Assembly (NCBI GenBank): GCA_033239005.1
Contig: BSQZ01000001.1
Span: 8,254,000-8,317,999 of the forward strand
DNA: 64,000 nucleotides
From: Lamellibrachia satsuma
Lineage: Eukaryota > Annelida > Polychaeta > Sabellida > Siboglinidae
Direction of reading: 5' to 3'
How positions within the stretch are numbered: position 1 is the first letter of the stretch; every line of letters begins with the position of its first letter. The notes under the pieces were generated by a model, which was not told the DNA's origin, ran no database searches, and was given only the letters and a program-made list of their open reading frames with translations. The position numbers and the translations under genes are program-made. Below are positions 25,191-37,465 of the stretch, in pieces.

Positions 25191-26500
25191 AGTGAGACAA
25201 TTCTCTTTTCTTACATAATAATCTTACGTGTACAAACATATACGTCACATACATGCACACCTGCGCATGCATGTGTAAGCAGGTACATATAATGTTTTAA
25301 GGCCTTTCATACAGGCAAATTGCCCGGCATATGAAATCCCACTATATGACTACTATGAGATTTATATATAATATTTACCGACTAAAATTTTTTTAATGCA
25401 TGTTAGGTTGGACTGAATTGTCACTGGGTGCTTAATAAAATTAAGTTTTATGGTAAAAATTGGTTGTATCACAAATGCAAAAAAAAGATTTTGTTTTATG
25501 ACAGTACCCACTCCAATTATGAGCAGCTGAACCTTATGAAACACCAACTCATACATGCACACACACATTATATACACTGTATATGTAATTAATATATATA
25601 TATATATATAGCTAAAAAAATACTACACTTTTGTAATATATAACTATGTCAAATTAGTGACCACTAAAAACAGTTAATAAAATAATCTGACATAGATTAC
25701 GGCAAAAAGCCACAGTTCAATCGTAACCACATGTTTAGGTTCCCCCATTAAACATTAGACTGTGTACACTGCCTGTGTCTCATGCTACTGGGGATAGTGT
25801 TTTGTCTGGCAAAGTATTAGTACTATTACTGTGTATATATCAACAGTCAACAGTACGATGTATGTTAATTTATAACTAACAGTTCTACCTTTCTGACACA
25901 AGGTAATCTGTAGAATAATCATGTACATGTACCCAACACACAGTTTTATCATACTGTACGGAAGCAATGTGAATAATTTGCACAAAGCCGAATTAAATGA
26001 AAGATCAAAACTTACTGGTTAACTTTGATGTCTTAAACCATCCTGCCAGACTCGATGAAGCAGACACAATCTAGACAGAGCTGAGAAAACCGCTGCACAA
26101 ATGGAAGTCACTGGGGCCAGTGCAGTTTGTAGCATACAAAACACCCTTCACGTAATATGCCACCTGTAACAAGACAATCAATATATGGTGGTGCAGTCTC
26201 TTTGAGTGACATCAGGTATAACAGGTGAAGAAGCCCGTTGGTCCCTCAAGCATCAACCAAGGTCAGGCGTCTTGTATTTCAAACGTCTTGCATGCACATC
26301 TTGCATGCATGCAACAGCACATCCTTAAAGGCGTGGCAGTGGCAACTCGCAATTGTTGACCAAAGATTAGGTTTCAAATTTTGACAAAATAACTGAATAC
26401 ATTCACTCACAGATCACAAACACCTATAATTAATTAGTTATTAACAAGAATTAACCATTTAACCATAATTGCAAGTTTAACTTAGTTATTATAGAAAATG
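25190..26500. other. Divergent intergenic region near the GPSM 5' end
   Basis: AT-rich, with a TA microsatellite at 25590-25610. A possible 5' UTR exon of GPSM lies near 26011-26164 on the minus strand, bounded by CTTGTTACAG and ACCA/GTAAGTTTTG. This is weak, because a non-coding exon cannot be verified here. Confidence 0.3.
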
Positions 26501-26770
26501 TAGCTCCAAGTATGAACTTTGAAAAAAAAAAATATTGCCATTTTTTAGGGCCAATGTTTTGTGGTGGTGGGTTAGTTATTGTAACACAAAATATGTAGTT
26601 GAGGCTATAGAATACACTATTCAAATCAGTGTTATTATGACAGTGAAAAAGGAAACGCTAAAAACTGAAGAATTCCGCCCTTGGTGAAATTTCATAACTT
26701 TGCCATGGATGGAAGTCACTGCACTATGTAAGAATGTACCTTTTGCCAATTCTAATGTGAGAAGTAAGTT
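26500..26770. repeat. Dispersed repeat shared with 44.1 and 56.6 kb
   Basis: CGCCCTTGGTGAAATTTC and ATAACTTTG recur near 44145-44175 with the same order of flanking motifs. The block ends in GCACTATGTAAGAATGTACC, a SINE-type tail. Confidence 0.55.
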
Positions 26771-27064
26771 GTTTTAGGAGTAACTTGTCAGATCATCGGA
26801 TGAGCATAGACAGTGTCGGGCAATAAGGAGAGAAATGTGCTGATAGATTTGGAGATGTGAGTCTGTGAAGTCATTTGAAAGTGAGAAGCAGGGTCTTGAA
26901 AGTGATGCAACATTTCACTGGAAACCGGTGCAACTTTTCTTCCATTTTTTCACTACCGTCATTATGTGTACGACAATGTGAAAGGTTTTTAAGAGTGTCC
27001 TTCTCTAGAGTTTGTGAGTCCATCACAGGTTTTTTCCATTTCCCTGCAAGGGATCTTTCACTTC

Positions 27065-27300
27065 CCCTGGTATAGACACGAGATGGAAGGGACCAACGGC
27101 TTTTAATGTCTCTTCCGAAATATACAGGCAAAGTGGGGTGAATGAAATTGCCCAAGTTTCGAAATGGCAGCTGGTGGTTTGGAACCTTGGTGCCTTCAAC
27201 TGAAAAGCCCGACGCTCTACCACAGGTGGTTTTGAACCTCGGTCCCTTTGAATGAAAGTCAGTCGCTCTACCATACAACCACAGCGACCTACAACTCCAA
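27065..27300 (-). mobile_element. tRNA-derived SINE with two tRNA-like heads
   Basis: On the minus strand, box A/box B pairs occur twice: TGGTAGAGCGACTGA with GGTTCAAAACC, then GTGGTAGAGCGTCGGGC with GGTTCCAAACC. The shared SINE body follows (TTCGAAACTTGGGCAATTTC, CCCCACTTTGCC, GGAAGAGACATTAAAAGCCG). The body is the same as at 31007-31195. Confidence 0.8.
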
Positions 27301-27660
27301 GAGCATGGGCATGACGTGGTTGCGTTTTGAACGAATCAATTATAATACGAACACAGGCATTTTGCACTCGCTGTAGTTTGTCAATTACACTCGCTGTCAA
27401 GAAATGTTTGTCACAAGGGACATGATGCAGACGAATGTCACTGCCAGGTGTCTTGTGTGCATTGTTGGCAGTATGCATCCGTTGCTGACTGTTGCAGGAA
27501 GAATGTGCTGGTTTGCTGACTTCGGGTGAATGATGAGGAACTATGTCTTATCATCACTGAACTTCAACATGTTGATCTTCAACCATTGACGGATACTGGT
27601 GATGCAGAGTTCCATCTTTCTGATGGTTGTCAGGGGATGCCTCATCAGTCAAGATGAATT
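27300..27660 (-). mobile_element. Non-LTR retrotransposon fragment (RT core to C-terminus)
   Basis: The minus strand encodes, with breaks, SIRQWLKINMLKFSDDKT and KLQRVQNACVRIIIDSF. Both are conserved steps after the catalytic aspartates in jockey-superclade RTs. It differs from the CR1/L2 family found elsewhere in the window. Confidence 0.75.
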
Positions 27661-27933
27661 CTTGAAACAGCAGAGCTGAGTGTTTCAAGCAAGTTGAGCT
27701 CATTGTGTAACCTGAGCTTGAGATAATGGATGTATTACTATGTAATGCTACTAATGGCTAGGATCATGCATTTATTAGTGCCTAAACCTAAACTGTGGAT
27801 ACAGACATTTTCATGTGGGTTTTGACTAGTGCAGATTTACATATTTTTTTCTTTCAAATACTATGTTAACCTCATCTATAGTCATCTAGAAAACTGATAT
27901 ATAAAAAATATATTATCTTATATTCAGTACACC

Positions 27934-28925
27934 ATGAAATATATATACACAGACAGCTCTCTGACAGTACATCTTCACAAAGAGAGTGAGAAAATAAACA
28001 TCAAAAGAGGAGTGCGACAGGGGGATACCATCTCATCCAAACTATTCACATCAACACTCAAAAGTATCTTCAGACGACTGAACTGGGAGAACAAAGGCCT
28101 GAAAATAGACGGAGAATATCTTAACCATCTCTGTTTCGCAGACGATATCTTCCTGTGCACCGATACACCACAAGAACTAGAAATGATGCTACAAGAACTA
28201 TGCGAAGAAAGTAACCTAAGCGGCTTGAGGATGAATATCTCAAAAACAAAAGTAATGGTAGAAGACAACACCCCAATATATGTTAATAACACTCAGATAG
28301 AGAATGTGGAGAGTTAAATATACCTAGGCCAATGCTTCAGCCTTAGGGACAAGAACCAAGACAAGGAAATCATATGATGAATTACAGCCGGCTGGACAGC
28401 ATATACAAAACATCACGATATATCTTCAAAAAGTAACTTTGCTATCTGCCTAAACAGAAAGGCTTACAAGACTCGCATGTACTGCCAGCTATGACATGTG
28501 GTGCTGAAACATGGTCACTCACAAGACAAGCTCAGAAAAAACTAGTGGCCGCTCAGACAAAAATGGAGAGGAGTATGCTTAATATAACATACCATGACAG
28601 AAAGACAAACACCTGGTTGAGAGCAAAGACAGGAGTCACAGACGTGATAAGAACAACCAAAAGAATGAAGTGGTCTTGTGCAGGACACATCAGCCGACTC
28701 AAAGACGACAGATGGACAAAGCGCATTACCACCTGGAGACCGTACGGAAGGAAGAGATTACGAGGAAGACCAGCAAAACGATGGAGAGACGAATTGGATG
28801 AGTATTGGAATGAAACCACCTGGCAGAGAACAGTGCCAGACAGGTGAACTTGGAAACAACATGCCGAGGCCTTCGCCCAACCACGGGACAATATGGCTGA
28901 CATATAGACAGATCTACAGTAAAAG
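27934..28925 (+). mobile_element. RTE-type LINE fragment
   Basis: RT motifs KRGVRQGDTISSKLF, DGEYLNHLCFADDIFL and SGLRMNISKTKVM are typical of the RTE clade. After a stop at 28317 the C-terminal part continues with TCGAETWSLTRQAQKKL and KRLRGRPAKRWRDELDEYW. The 5' part with endonuclease and RT fingers is missing. Frame breaks make it inactive. Confidence 0.9.
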
Positions 28926-28929
28926 ATAA

Positions 28930-29750
28930 TGCGAACCATTCTTCTTTTTCCTTGTATTGTAAATTATCATACGAAGGGGTATTTGCCTCATTCATTGACT
29001 TTTCTAGATCACAAAATACATTCCTCACTGACTCTGTCTCTATTAATAGATTAGTAGGCCACGGTTTGTTTGAGCCATGTACCTCAACGTTTGCCCAGGA
29101 AATTTATAAATATTGTGACTGCCACACAGTTTTACATTTCGAAGGCCTTTACATTTATGTAACGAAATATTAACTTAGGCTTTACAGATTTACTTGATCA
29201 GAGCGACTAGACTAGTATTTAGTCTAACACTAACAGTCTAGACCCCGTCGCGTCGTAAACAATTTCAAGCCATGCCATGGCATTGAGGCTTCAGCTATCG
29301 ATTTAGAGATAAAATCGTAGGCATGAGGTAAAATATCGTCGGACATATACTTACCCAGGAACATACAGATATCAATCAATCAATCAATCAACCGATGTAT
29401 CGATGTTTATATCACGTCGTCTTGGATTGTTTACACTGTAATGAAATATTTATCCTCTGGTTTTTCCCCTTGCATATAATTGCCGCGGCAGTTGAATTTA
29501 GGCGCGATGTCGGATCCCGGTTCATATTTTCTAGAACGGTAACACAAATATTGGTTACGTCACGGAATATCGTGTTGGAGAACTTGTAGTCTGACGTCAG
29601 GGTAGTCTCGCTTATCCGACTCTCGCTCGGCTTCGTGAATCCGCCGAGAAGAGAGTTTGGCAGCAGATGCGTGGTCTCATTGTTACCAACTGTCACCACT
29701 CCATTTTGTGTAGGCATTCCCGTGAATTAGTCAAATACCCGGATGACATC
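28930..29750. other. Intergenic, no supported gene
   Basis: No spliceable coding exon is evident. Short open frames on the minus strand (29412-29717) have no recognisable motif. An ATCA tetranucleotide run lies at 29373-29390. Confidence 0.35.
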
Positions 29751-29759
29751 GTAATTAGT

Positions 29760-29910
29760 TAATTATGTATGCGCCAAGAATCAAGGCGCATATATAATTT
29801 CCGTCACAATAAAAACCCTTACTCTGCATCCAGACCAGATACAAACGGTGGCGCCACAGCGCGGAGCCTGGATAAACGAGGCTAACGTTAAGAGGTCTCC
29901 GTAGTAGAAA
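29760..29910 (+). mobile_element. Possible LTR end with primer-binding-like site
   Basis: A TATATAATTT box, AATAAA 15-20 bp later, then GGTGGCGCCACAGCGCGGAG resembles an LTR boundary followed by a tRNA primer-binding site. GGAGCCTGGATAAACGAGG recurs in variant form near 30573. No gag or pol is present, so this is tentative. Confidence 0.3.
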
Positions 29911-29936
29911 ACAACTTAACTTATTTATGTGGTTAT

Positions 29937-30175
<239 letters not shown>

Positions 30176-30181
30176 TATATA

Positions 30182-30265
30182 AACTACCTCCGCCGTTTCG
30201 AATTGGGCAACTTCGTTTACTCCAATTTGCAGTAAATCCCGTTGGTCCCTTAATTCTATCTGGGA
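30182..30265 (+). mobile_element. SINE body fragment
   Basis: CCTCCGCCGTTTCGAATTGG and later GTTGGTCC match the body of the SINE at 31007-31195. The head was lost at the TA microsatellite. Confidence 0.55.
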
Positions 30266-30619
30266 AGTAACATACCCCACACAGGGAAATCGAAAATACC
30301 TGCTGTTGACTCACTAATTCTAGAGAAGGAAAACTCTGAAAATAAACCACTCCTGTGTTAGCTTAATACTGGGCTGTTTGGAGTTAAATATCACAAGTCA
30401 CACAAATTAAGTCGTGTAAGTCGTATGGAGGTGATCAGCCTGACAGCCACCATCATGCATCATCACCATGTTTTGAAATCACTGCATACACTTATACCGT
30501 TTCACGCATGACTGATAGGTTAGTATGAGGGTCGAATTGATTGTTATACCGGGCAAATATCCGGGGAGCCTGGACAATCGAGGCAAGGCCGGGCCTGTGC
30601 AACCGAGGTAACGTCGACA

Positions 30620-30740
30620 CAATTTCGTATTATTTCCGGTTCCGGTCCGGGATACGGTTTATTTACGTTTTTCTGGCGTTTAGCTAATATATTAGCGAAC
30701 GAACTTTCTGCTTATAGCTAAAAACATCATTAGCTGAACC
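30620..30740 (+). promoter_or_regulatory. Likely XAB2 core promoter
   Basis: TATTTCCGGTTCCGGTCCGG at about 30629 contains two TTCCGG cores, the reverse of the ETS/GABP motif CCGGAA common at TATA-less housekeeping promoters. It is locally CpG-richer than the flanks and lies about 110 bp before the start codon. Start-site data are not available from sequence. Confidence 0.45.
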
Positions 30741-33700
30741 ATGCCAGTATTACCGGAACAGAAACAAATCGTCTTTGTAAGAATCCTTATTTATTAAAAG
30801 TATTTAAAATCTGTTTAGGCTTTGCCCATCCACGGCGCCGCGCCAAACTTACTGACATTGTGCCTAAGCTGTGGCACACCGTCACAGAGTCCAGCCCTCA
30901 GTTCATTGTTGGGGATGTTGCATTAGTGGCCATGTTAACGTTTTGTTTGATTATAAAAAAGCTGGGTACAGTAACCATGCACAATGCATACTGAACATGT
31001 GGGGACAGGTGGTCTAATGCCATGGTTAGAGCACCCTCCTGTCGATCGAGAAGATGGTGGTTCAATTCCACCTCCGCTGTTTCGAAGCTTGGGCAATGTC
31101 GTTCACCCCACTTTGCCTCTCCTCTTTCGGAAGAGACACTAAAAAAGCCATTGGTCCAAACTCCTGCGTTAGCTGTTTGGAGTATAATTACTCAAGACAT
31201 GTAAATTATTAAACATGTGCGTAATTACACATTTAATCACCTTTTTCGAAGCTGGAATTTGCATATTTAACCTGCATTGAGTGCCATATTGCCTCCTTTA
31301 TTCGCAAGATGGCGACTCTTAAAGCGATTTAAATATGTAAATTCGAGCACCGAAAAAGTTGATTACATGTGATTTTATACACAACATGTTTAATAATGTA
31401 CGTTCCATAGTTCAGTATGCATTGTGCATACATTGTGCAAGGTTACCATACATATTGTATGTTTTAGTGGCGACATAGGGATATTCTAAACAAGTGCCAA
31501 AAACTGATTATAAGAAAACTTATTATTGTTTTTAATTTTGTTTTTAACTTTCAATACTGTTGCGGCCGCCTTTTTAATTAATTAATTATCTATTGTAGAG
31601 TTTATTCCTCGATACTCGAGGCATCTACAGTAATATAAAGAAAAAAAGACCATCAACAATTATGTCAAAAAATATCAGCCAAGGTCAAAATATCAGCCAC
31701 CGCCACCCCCATCTTGCCATCATTGATATTCTGAACAAATTTCTACTACTCCAACCACCCTCAAGGCCACAACGTTTGCAGTTTTTGCCAAATGTCAATG
31801 GCCTTCGAATATTAATATGCCAACAGGTGTTTTGGGAATGTTGCTACTAAAATATGCTTCATACTGCAACATCTTGCTAACAAAGATGCAACATTTTGAA
31901 TATTCCAACCTTGCTGTCTGAATACAGTTACTTATTCATCAAATAAAATCAGTTAAATTGGCTAAATTGTGTATTTTTAGGCACTACGTTTCCGGAAGTC
32001 TAACTAGTCTTTCTTCCACATAAAGTTTGTCATATAGCCAGAAGCCATTGATGAATGTACTCACAGTAAATTATTTGGAGAACTTCTACTTCTTGGTGAA
32101 ATGATGTAGATTGTGCATCACAGTAGTAGTTAAGTTAATCTGTGTCTCTAATGTAATCCAGCTGTATTTTAAGCAAGCGATTGATTGATTGATTGATAGT
32201 TAGCTATATTGATCGATAGTCAGCTATAGTCCTAGTTTCAGATGTATATCAAAACATCGATATGAAAACATAGATTTTATGCAGATACAGTGCTCATGAA
32301 TCTGAGAAAACAACAGATTACTGCTAACCACAAATTACTGTAATGTATATGCATACAATGTGTTGGGTGTGTTGAATATAGCTAGTATTAGCTATTGTAT
32401 ATATTTAGTTTTGCTTTGAACAGGAAGAGGCAGATCTGCCTTATGAGGAAGAGATCCTGAGAAACTCCTACTCGGTCAAATGTTGGCTGAGATATATTGA
32501 ACACAAGAAAGATGCGCCAAAGAATGTTGTTAACATGGTGTACGAGAGGGCACTGAAAGAACTGCCAGGAAGGTATGTTAGTGTGGCTTACTTATGTATG
32601 TCGATGCTGTGTCATCAAAAATTGTACATATATTTTTTTCAATTACATTTGCATTTGTCATCTTCATGATGTATTCTCGAAACTAAAGTATAATTATATA
32701 AAAGATACTGGTAGATAATAAATGGTCATCACCTGGCCTAATGTGTTTTTCCACACTTTTTCAGTACAAGTAGCGCCGCGTTGCATCAACATCTTCTGCA
32801 GTTAGCGTTAGCGGCTTAAATTTTCACTCGCCATGGATGCAATGTATGCAAAGCCGTAATATGTTAAAAGAATATATATTTTTTGTACGTGGAATGATTG
32901 AATGAATGCATTGACAGAGAAACAAATGATGTAAGAATATCGTTTGGCAACATAAATAAAGGGTACCAGAAGTGTAATTAATAGGACATGGTGTCGGGAG
33001 TCGCATGCATAAAGATTCAGACAGTGTATCTGTGAAATATTTTTATGGACAGCTGAGATTTTAATTATTTTAAGTTCTGAATCAATTTGGCTAATATTGT
33101 ACTATTTTTATTTTATTTCCAAATTTTTTCCAGACCAACCATTTTTGGTAGAAAAAATCTGTAAATTTACTAATAAAAATAAAAGGCCTTACAAACAACA
33201 TGCATTATCTGTTTTCTTTATTATATATTTATAATAGTGTAAGATTGTGTTTGAAATAAAAAAGAATATTGTGTAGCATACAGATGTTTCTTTTACAGCT
33301 ACAAATTGTGGTACAACTACCTGAAGTTGAGACGTAAACAGATCAAAGGACGGTGCATCACAGACCCAGGCTACGAGGATGTGAACAATGCTTTTGAAAG
33401 ATCACTGGTATTCATGCATAAGGTGTGCTTTTATCTACTATAGCTCCACAATCATTTATCCATATTTGCAGTTGAAATCACAACAATCAAGCATTAAAAT
33501 ACACTTATCTGGTGAATAAACTGTGTATAAAATAAAGTGTCATACAAAGAGGAATATGAACACTTAATTACATGCATGTCCCAAGTACAAAGTAATTGAA
33601 CTGTCGAGCATAGTCTTTGACGGAGGCGTGGTGGTGTAGTGGTTAGCACAGCCGCATTAGATATCCAAGTTCTGGTTCCAAGACCTGGGGTGAAAGATGT

Positions 33701-36700
33701 AAAAACCTGGCTCTCAAAAATGGGAGCTGTGTATCCCTCGTGGCTCAGATGATCACGCTAATATTGGGCCCATCTAGTTAATTGGGGTGGTAAAAGAACC
33801 ACTGAAGATGACTTGCACCCTGGCAGTGGCCACCCTGGCAGTGACCACCCTGGCAGTGACCATCCCGGCAGTGACCACCCCCTGCAGTGACCACCCCGGC
33901 AGTGACCACCCCGGCAGTGACCACCCCGGCAGTGACCAACCTGGCAGTGACCACCCTCAGTGCCAGCATATAAAGGCGATGATGTTTAAAAAAAAGGCTG
34001 ATTAGTTGAATGAGACCATTAAATTGTAGTTACTACAACATATATCATATATATGCATACTAGTCTGTTAATAGAATATTGCTGGAGACAACTAGGAAAC
34101 AACAACAAAACCAAGTATGATATTTCACAAAGGCATTCCCGTTTTTGACAGATGCCTCGGATCTGGCTTGACTACTGCCAGTTCCTGATGGATCAGTGCC
34201 GGATCACTCTAGCTCGCCACACATTTGACCGGTCACTACGCGCTCTGCCCATCACACAACACCACTGCATCTGGCCCCTATACCTCAAGTTTGTCAAGTC
34301 TTATACGGTCCCCGAGACGGCTGTACGAGTCTACAGACGCTATTTGAAGGTACACTTGACACGCTCTTCTGGTGAATGAGACAACTGTACCGGTAAATAT
34401 GATGACTGGTGAATGAGATGACTACTGGTAAATGAGATGCCTGTACTGGTATATGAGACAACTGTACCTGTAAATGAGATGAATGTACTGGTAACAGAGA
34501 CAGCTGTACTGGTAAATTGGACAGCTGCACTGGTAAACAAGACGGCTGTATTGGTAAATGAGGTTACTGTGCTGGTAAATGAGACAACTTCTGGTAAATG
34601 AGATGCCTGTACTGGTAAATGAGACAACTGCACTGGTAAATGAGACGACTGTACTGGTAGATGAGACGACTGTACTGGTAAGAGACAGCTGTACTGGTAA
34701 AAGAGACACATGTATTGGTAAACGAGACAGCTATACTGGTAAATGAGATTATTGTACTGGTAAATGAGACAACTGCACTGGTGAATGTAACAACTGTACT
34801 GGTAAATGTGATGACTGTACTGGTAAATGAGACAACTGTACTGTTAAATGAGACAACTGTACTGGTAAATGAGAAGCATGTACTGGTATATGAGACAACT
34901 GTACCTGTAAATGAGACGAATGTACTGGTAAAAGAGACAGCTATACTGGTAAATGGGACACCTGTACTGGTAAATGAGACAACTGCACTGGTAACTGAGA
35001 CAACTGTTCTGGTAAATGAGAAACGTACTGGTAAAAGAAACAGCTGTGCTGGTAAAAGAGACAGCTGCACTGGTAAACGAGACAGCTGTACTGGTAAATG
35101 AGACAGCTGTGCTGGTAAAAGAGATAACTGCACTGGTAAACGAGACAACTGTACTAGTTAATGTGATAACTGTACTGGTAAATGAGACAACTGTACTAGT
35201 ATATGAGATTACTGTACTTGTAAATGATATGACTGTACTGGTAAATGAGACAACTGTACTGGTAAATGAGACAACTGTACTGGTAAATGAGACAGCTGCA
35301 CTGGTAAACGAGACAACTGTACCGGTTAATGTGATAACTGTACTGGTAAATGAGACAACTGTACTAGTATATGAGATTACTGTACTTGTAAATGATATGA
35401 CTGTACTGGTAAATGAGACAACTGTACTGGTAAATGAGACAACTATACTGGTAAATGAGACAGCTGCACTGGTAAACGAGACAGCTGTACTGGTAAATGA
35501 GACAACTGTACTGGTTAATGTGATAACTGTACTGGAAAATGAGACAACTGTACTAGTATATGAGATTACTGTACTTGTAAATGATATGACTGTACTGGTA
35601 AATGAGACAACTGTACTGGTAAATGAGACAACTGTACTGGTAAATGATACAACTGTACTGGTAAATGAGACAACTGCACTGGTAAATGAGACAACTGCAC
35701 TGGTAAATGAGATAGCTGTACTGGAATCTTGCAGCTGCAGTCGGAGAACAGGGAACAGTTTATAGCTTACTTGAAGTCTATTGACCGACTGGATGAGGCG
35801 GCTGTTCAGCTGGCTGGCATCATTAATAATGAGGAGTTCATCTCGAGGGACGGGAAGTCCAAGCATCAGGTTGGTATTGCATTCAGTTTAATAATCATGT
35901 TTTATTGCCAAGCTTATTTGCACATTATCTAATGAAATATCACCATCATTTTGATCAAACTAGAGTTGAATCCCAATGTTTCACAAAGAGAGATTACAGA
36001 ATTAGTTGGCACGTGAGCATAGCAGTATGGTTTGGTAATTGGCTTTTGTAGGAACATTTCTCTCATCATACTTATAGTGGGCTGGTTTGGCATAAATACC
36101 AAGCTTGGCTTGGAGTTCAATAGCACAGAAACAGCTAAAGTAGACGTGCTGTTTTGTACAGATTACTTGTGTTCAATACAGATTTGGGGAGGAATGCAGC
36201 CGTATCCCGCATTTGTACAGATTTTTTTCGGAACTAAGCACATAGTAAGGCAGATTTCAGATGAAACCTAGCACATTTTTGATGTAGGTATATTTATTAA
36301 CCCATTAGGCCCCAGGACTTTATTAAAACATGCCACCATGTTCCCAGGATTTCTGGCAAATTTTGAGCGATTTTACTTCCTTGTGTTCAAAAATCTGTAG
36401 AAAAAAAACTATTCAATATTGAAAATTACAAGTTGTGTTTATTTTGAAGAGTAGTAATTTCTCCACATGCATGTATACATAGAAATAGGATATATTAATA
36501 AAATGTTGACATTTGATAACAATTTGCAAAGACAAAATAGTACATTTGTTAAAACTTCGAAAGTTGCGACTGACATTTGACAATGATCCCATGCTATAAC
36601 CCTATGCAACTCAACGAAGAAAATGTAGTTATATGTGTTAGCTTTGCACCACTGAAAACATTATCAAATTCTGACGGTTATTTTTCAGGTTACAGCATAT

Positions 36701-37400
36701 TTTATCATGACAAATATAGAAATAAAAATTTTTGAGATAGCGTGAACAAAACTGATGAAAATCAAGATTTCCGAAAGGGCAACACATGCAAGTAACGAGC
36801 TGTTGTTGTTGCAAAATGTATCCGCAAGGGTGTGGCACAATTTGGTAGCGTTTAGTTCAGTAGTTATTCGCCAGGATTTTTTTTTTAATAGAGGGTCCTG
36901 TATGCGGCCGGCGGCGGCCGTTCCAGGACTGCACAGAGCGGCCGGCCGCGGCCGTTGTGGGGTCTAATGGGTTAATAAACATTACATGAAATAATGCCTT
37001 TACTTGGGGGTGGGCATGGCGTAATGGTTAGAACATCAGAGTCTTGTTTGAATCCTCTTGTTCCCATTTCAAAGCTTAGGCAATTCCGTTCACTCCACGT
37101 TGCTCCAGTTTACTCAGCTGTATAAATGAGTACCTGGCTATAGACAGAGGTGGATATGTGAACGAATAGTCTTCAAGCAGTAATTGCAGCATGGCTGAAT
37201 GCTTCCCAGAGAAGTCGAGATGCCGTTGAATGAACAGGTTTGCCAGGGGTGAAGTGTAACATGCTTTGAACAGTGCCCAGGACTGTACTCTGAGCTGTAT
37301 AAGTCTATAAGAACGTACCTTTACCTTTTTTTAATAAAATAATGACAAAATACAATATTTATATAATGTCATAATCACGCACGCACGCACACACACCTTT

Positions 37401-37465
<65 letters not shown>

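Noticed and set aside
29412..29717. 101-aa open frame on the minus strand
   Set aside because: No recognisable motif, no splice sites in phase and no relation to the neighbouring genes; possibly transposon-derived.
31007..31100. Functional tRNA gene
   Set aside because: Box A and box B are present, but no cloverleaf or acceptor stem closes, and the sequence continues into a SINE body shared by several loci. The same holds for 27.1-27.3, 33.6 and 37.0 kb.
34844..35866. 340-residue Ser/Thr/Val-rich open frame
   Set aside because: It is the 21-bp array of XAB2 intron 4 read on the minus strand and runs antisense into exon 5.
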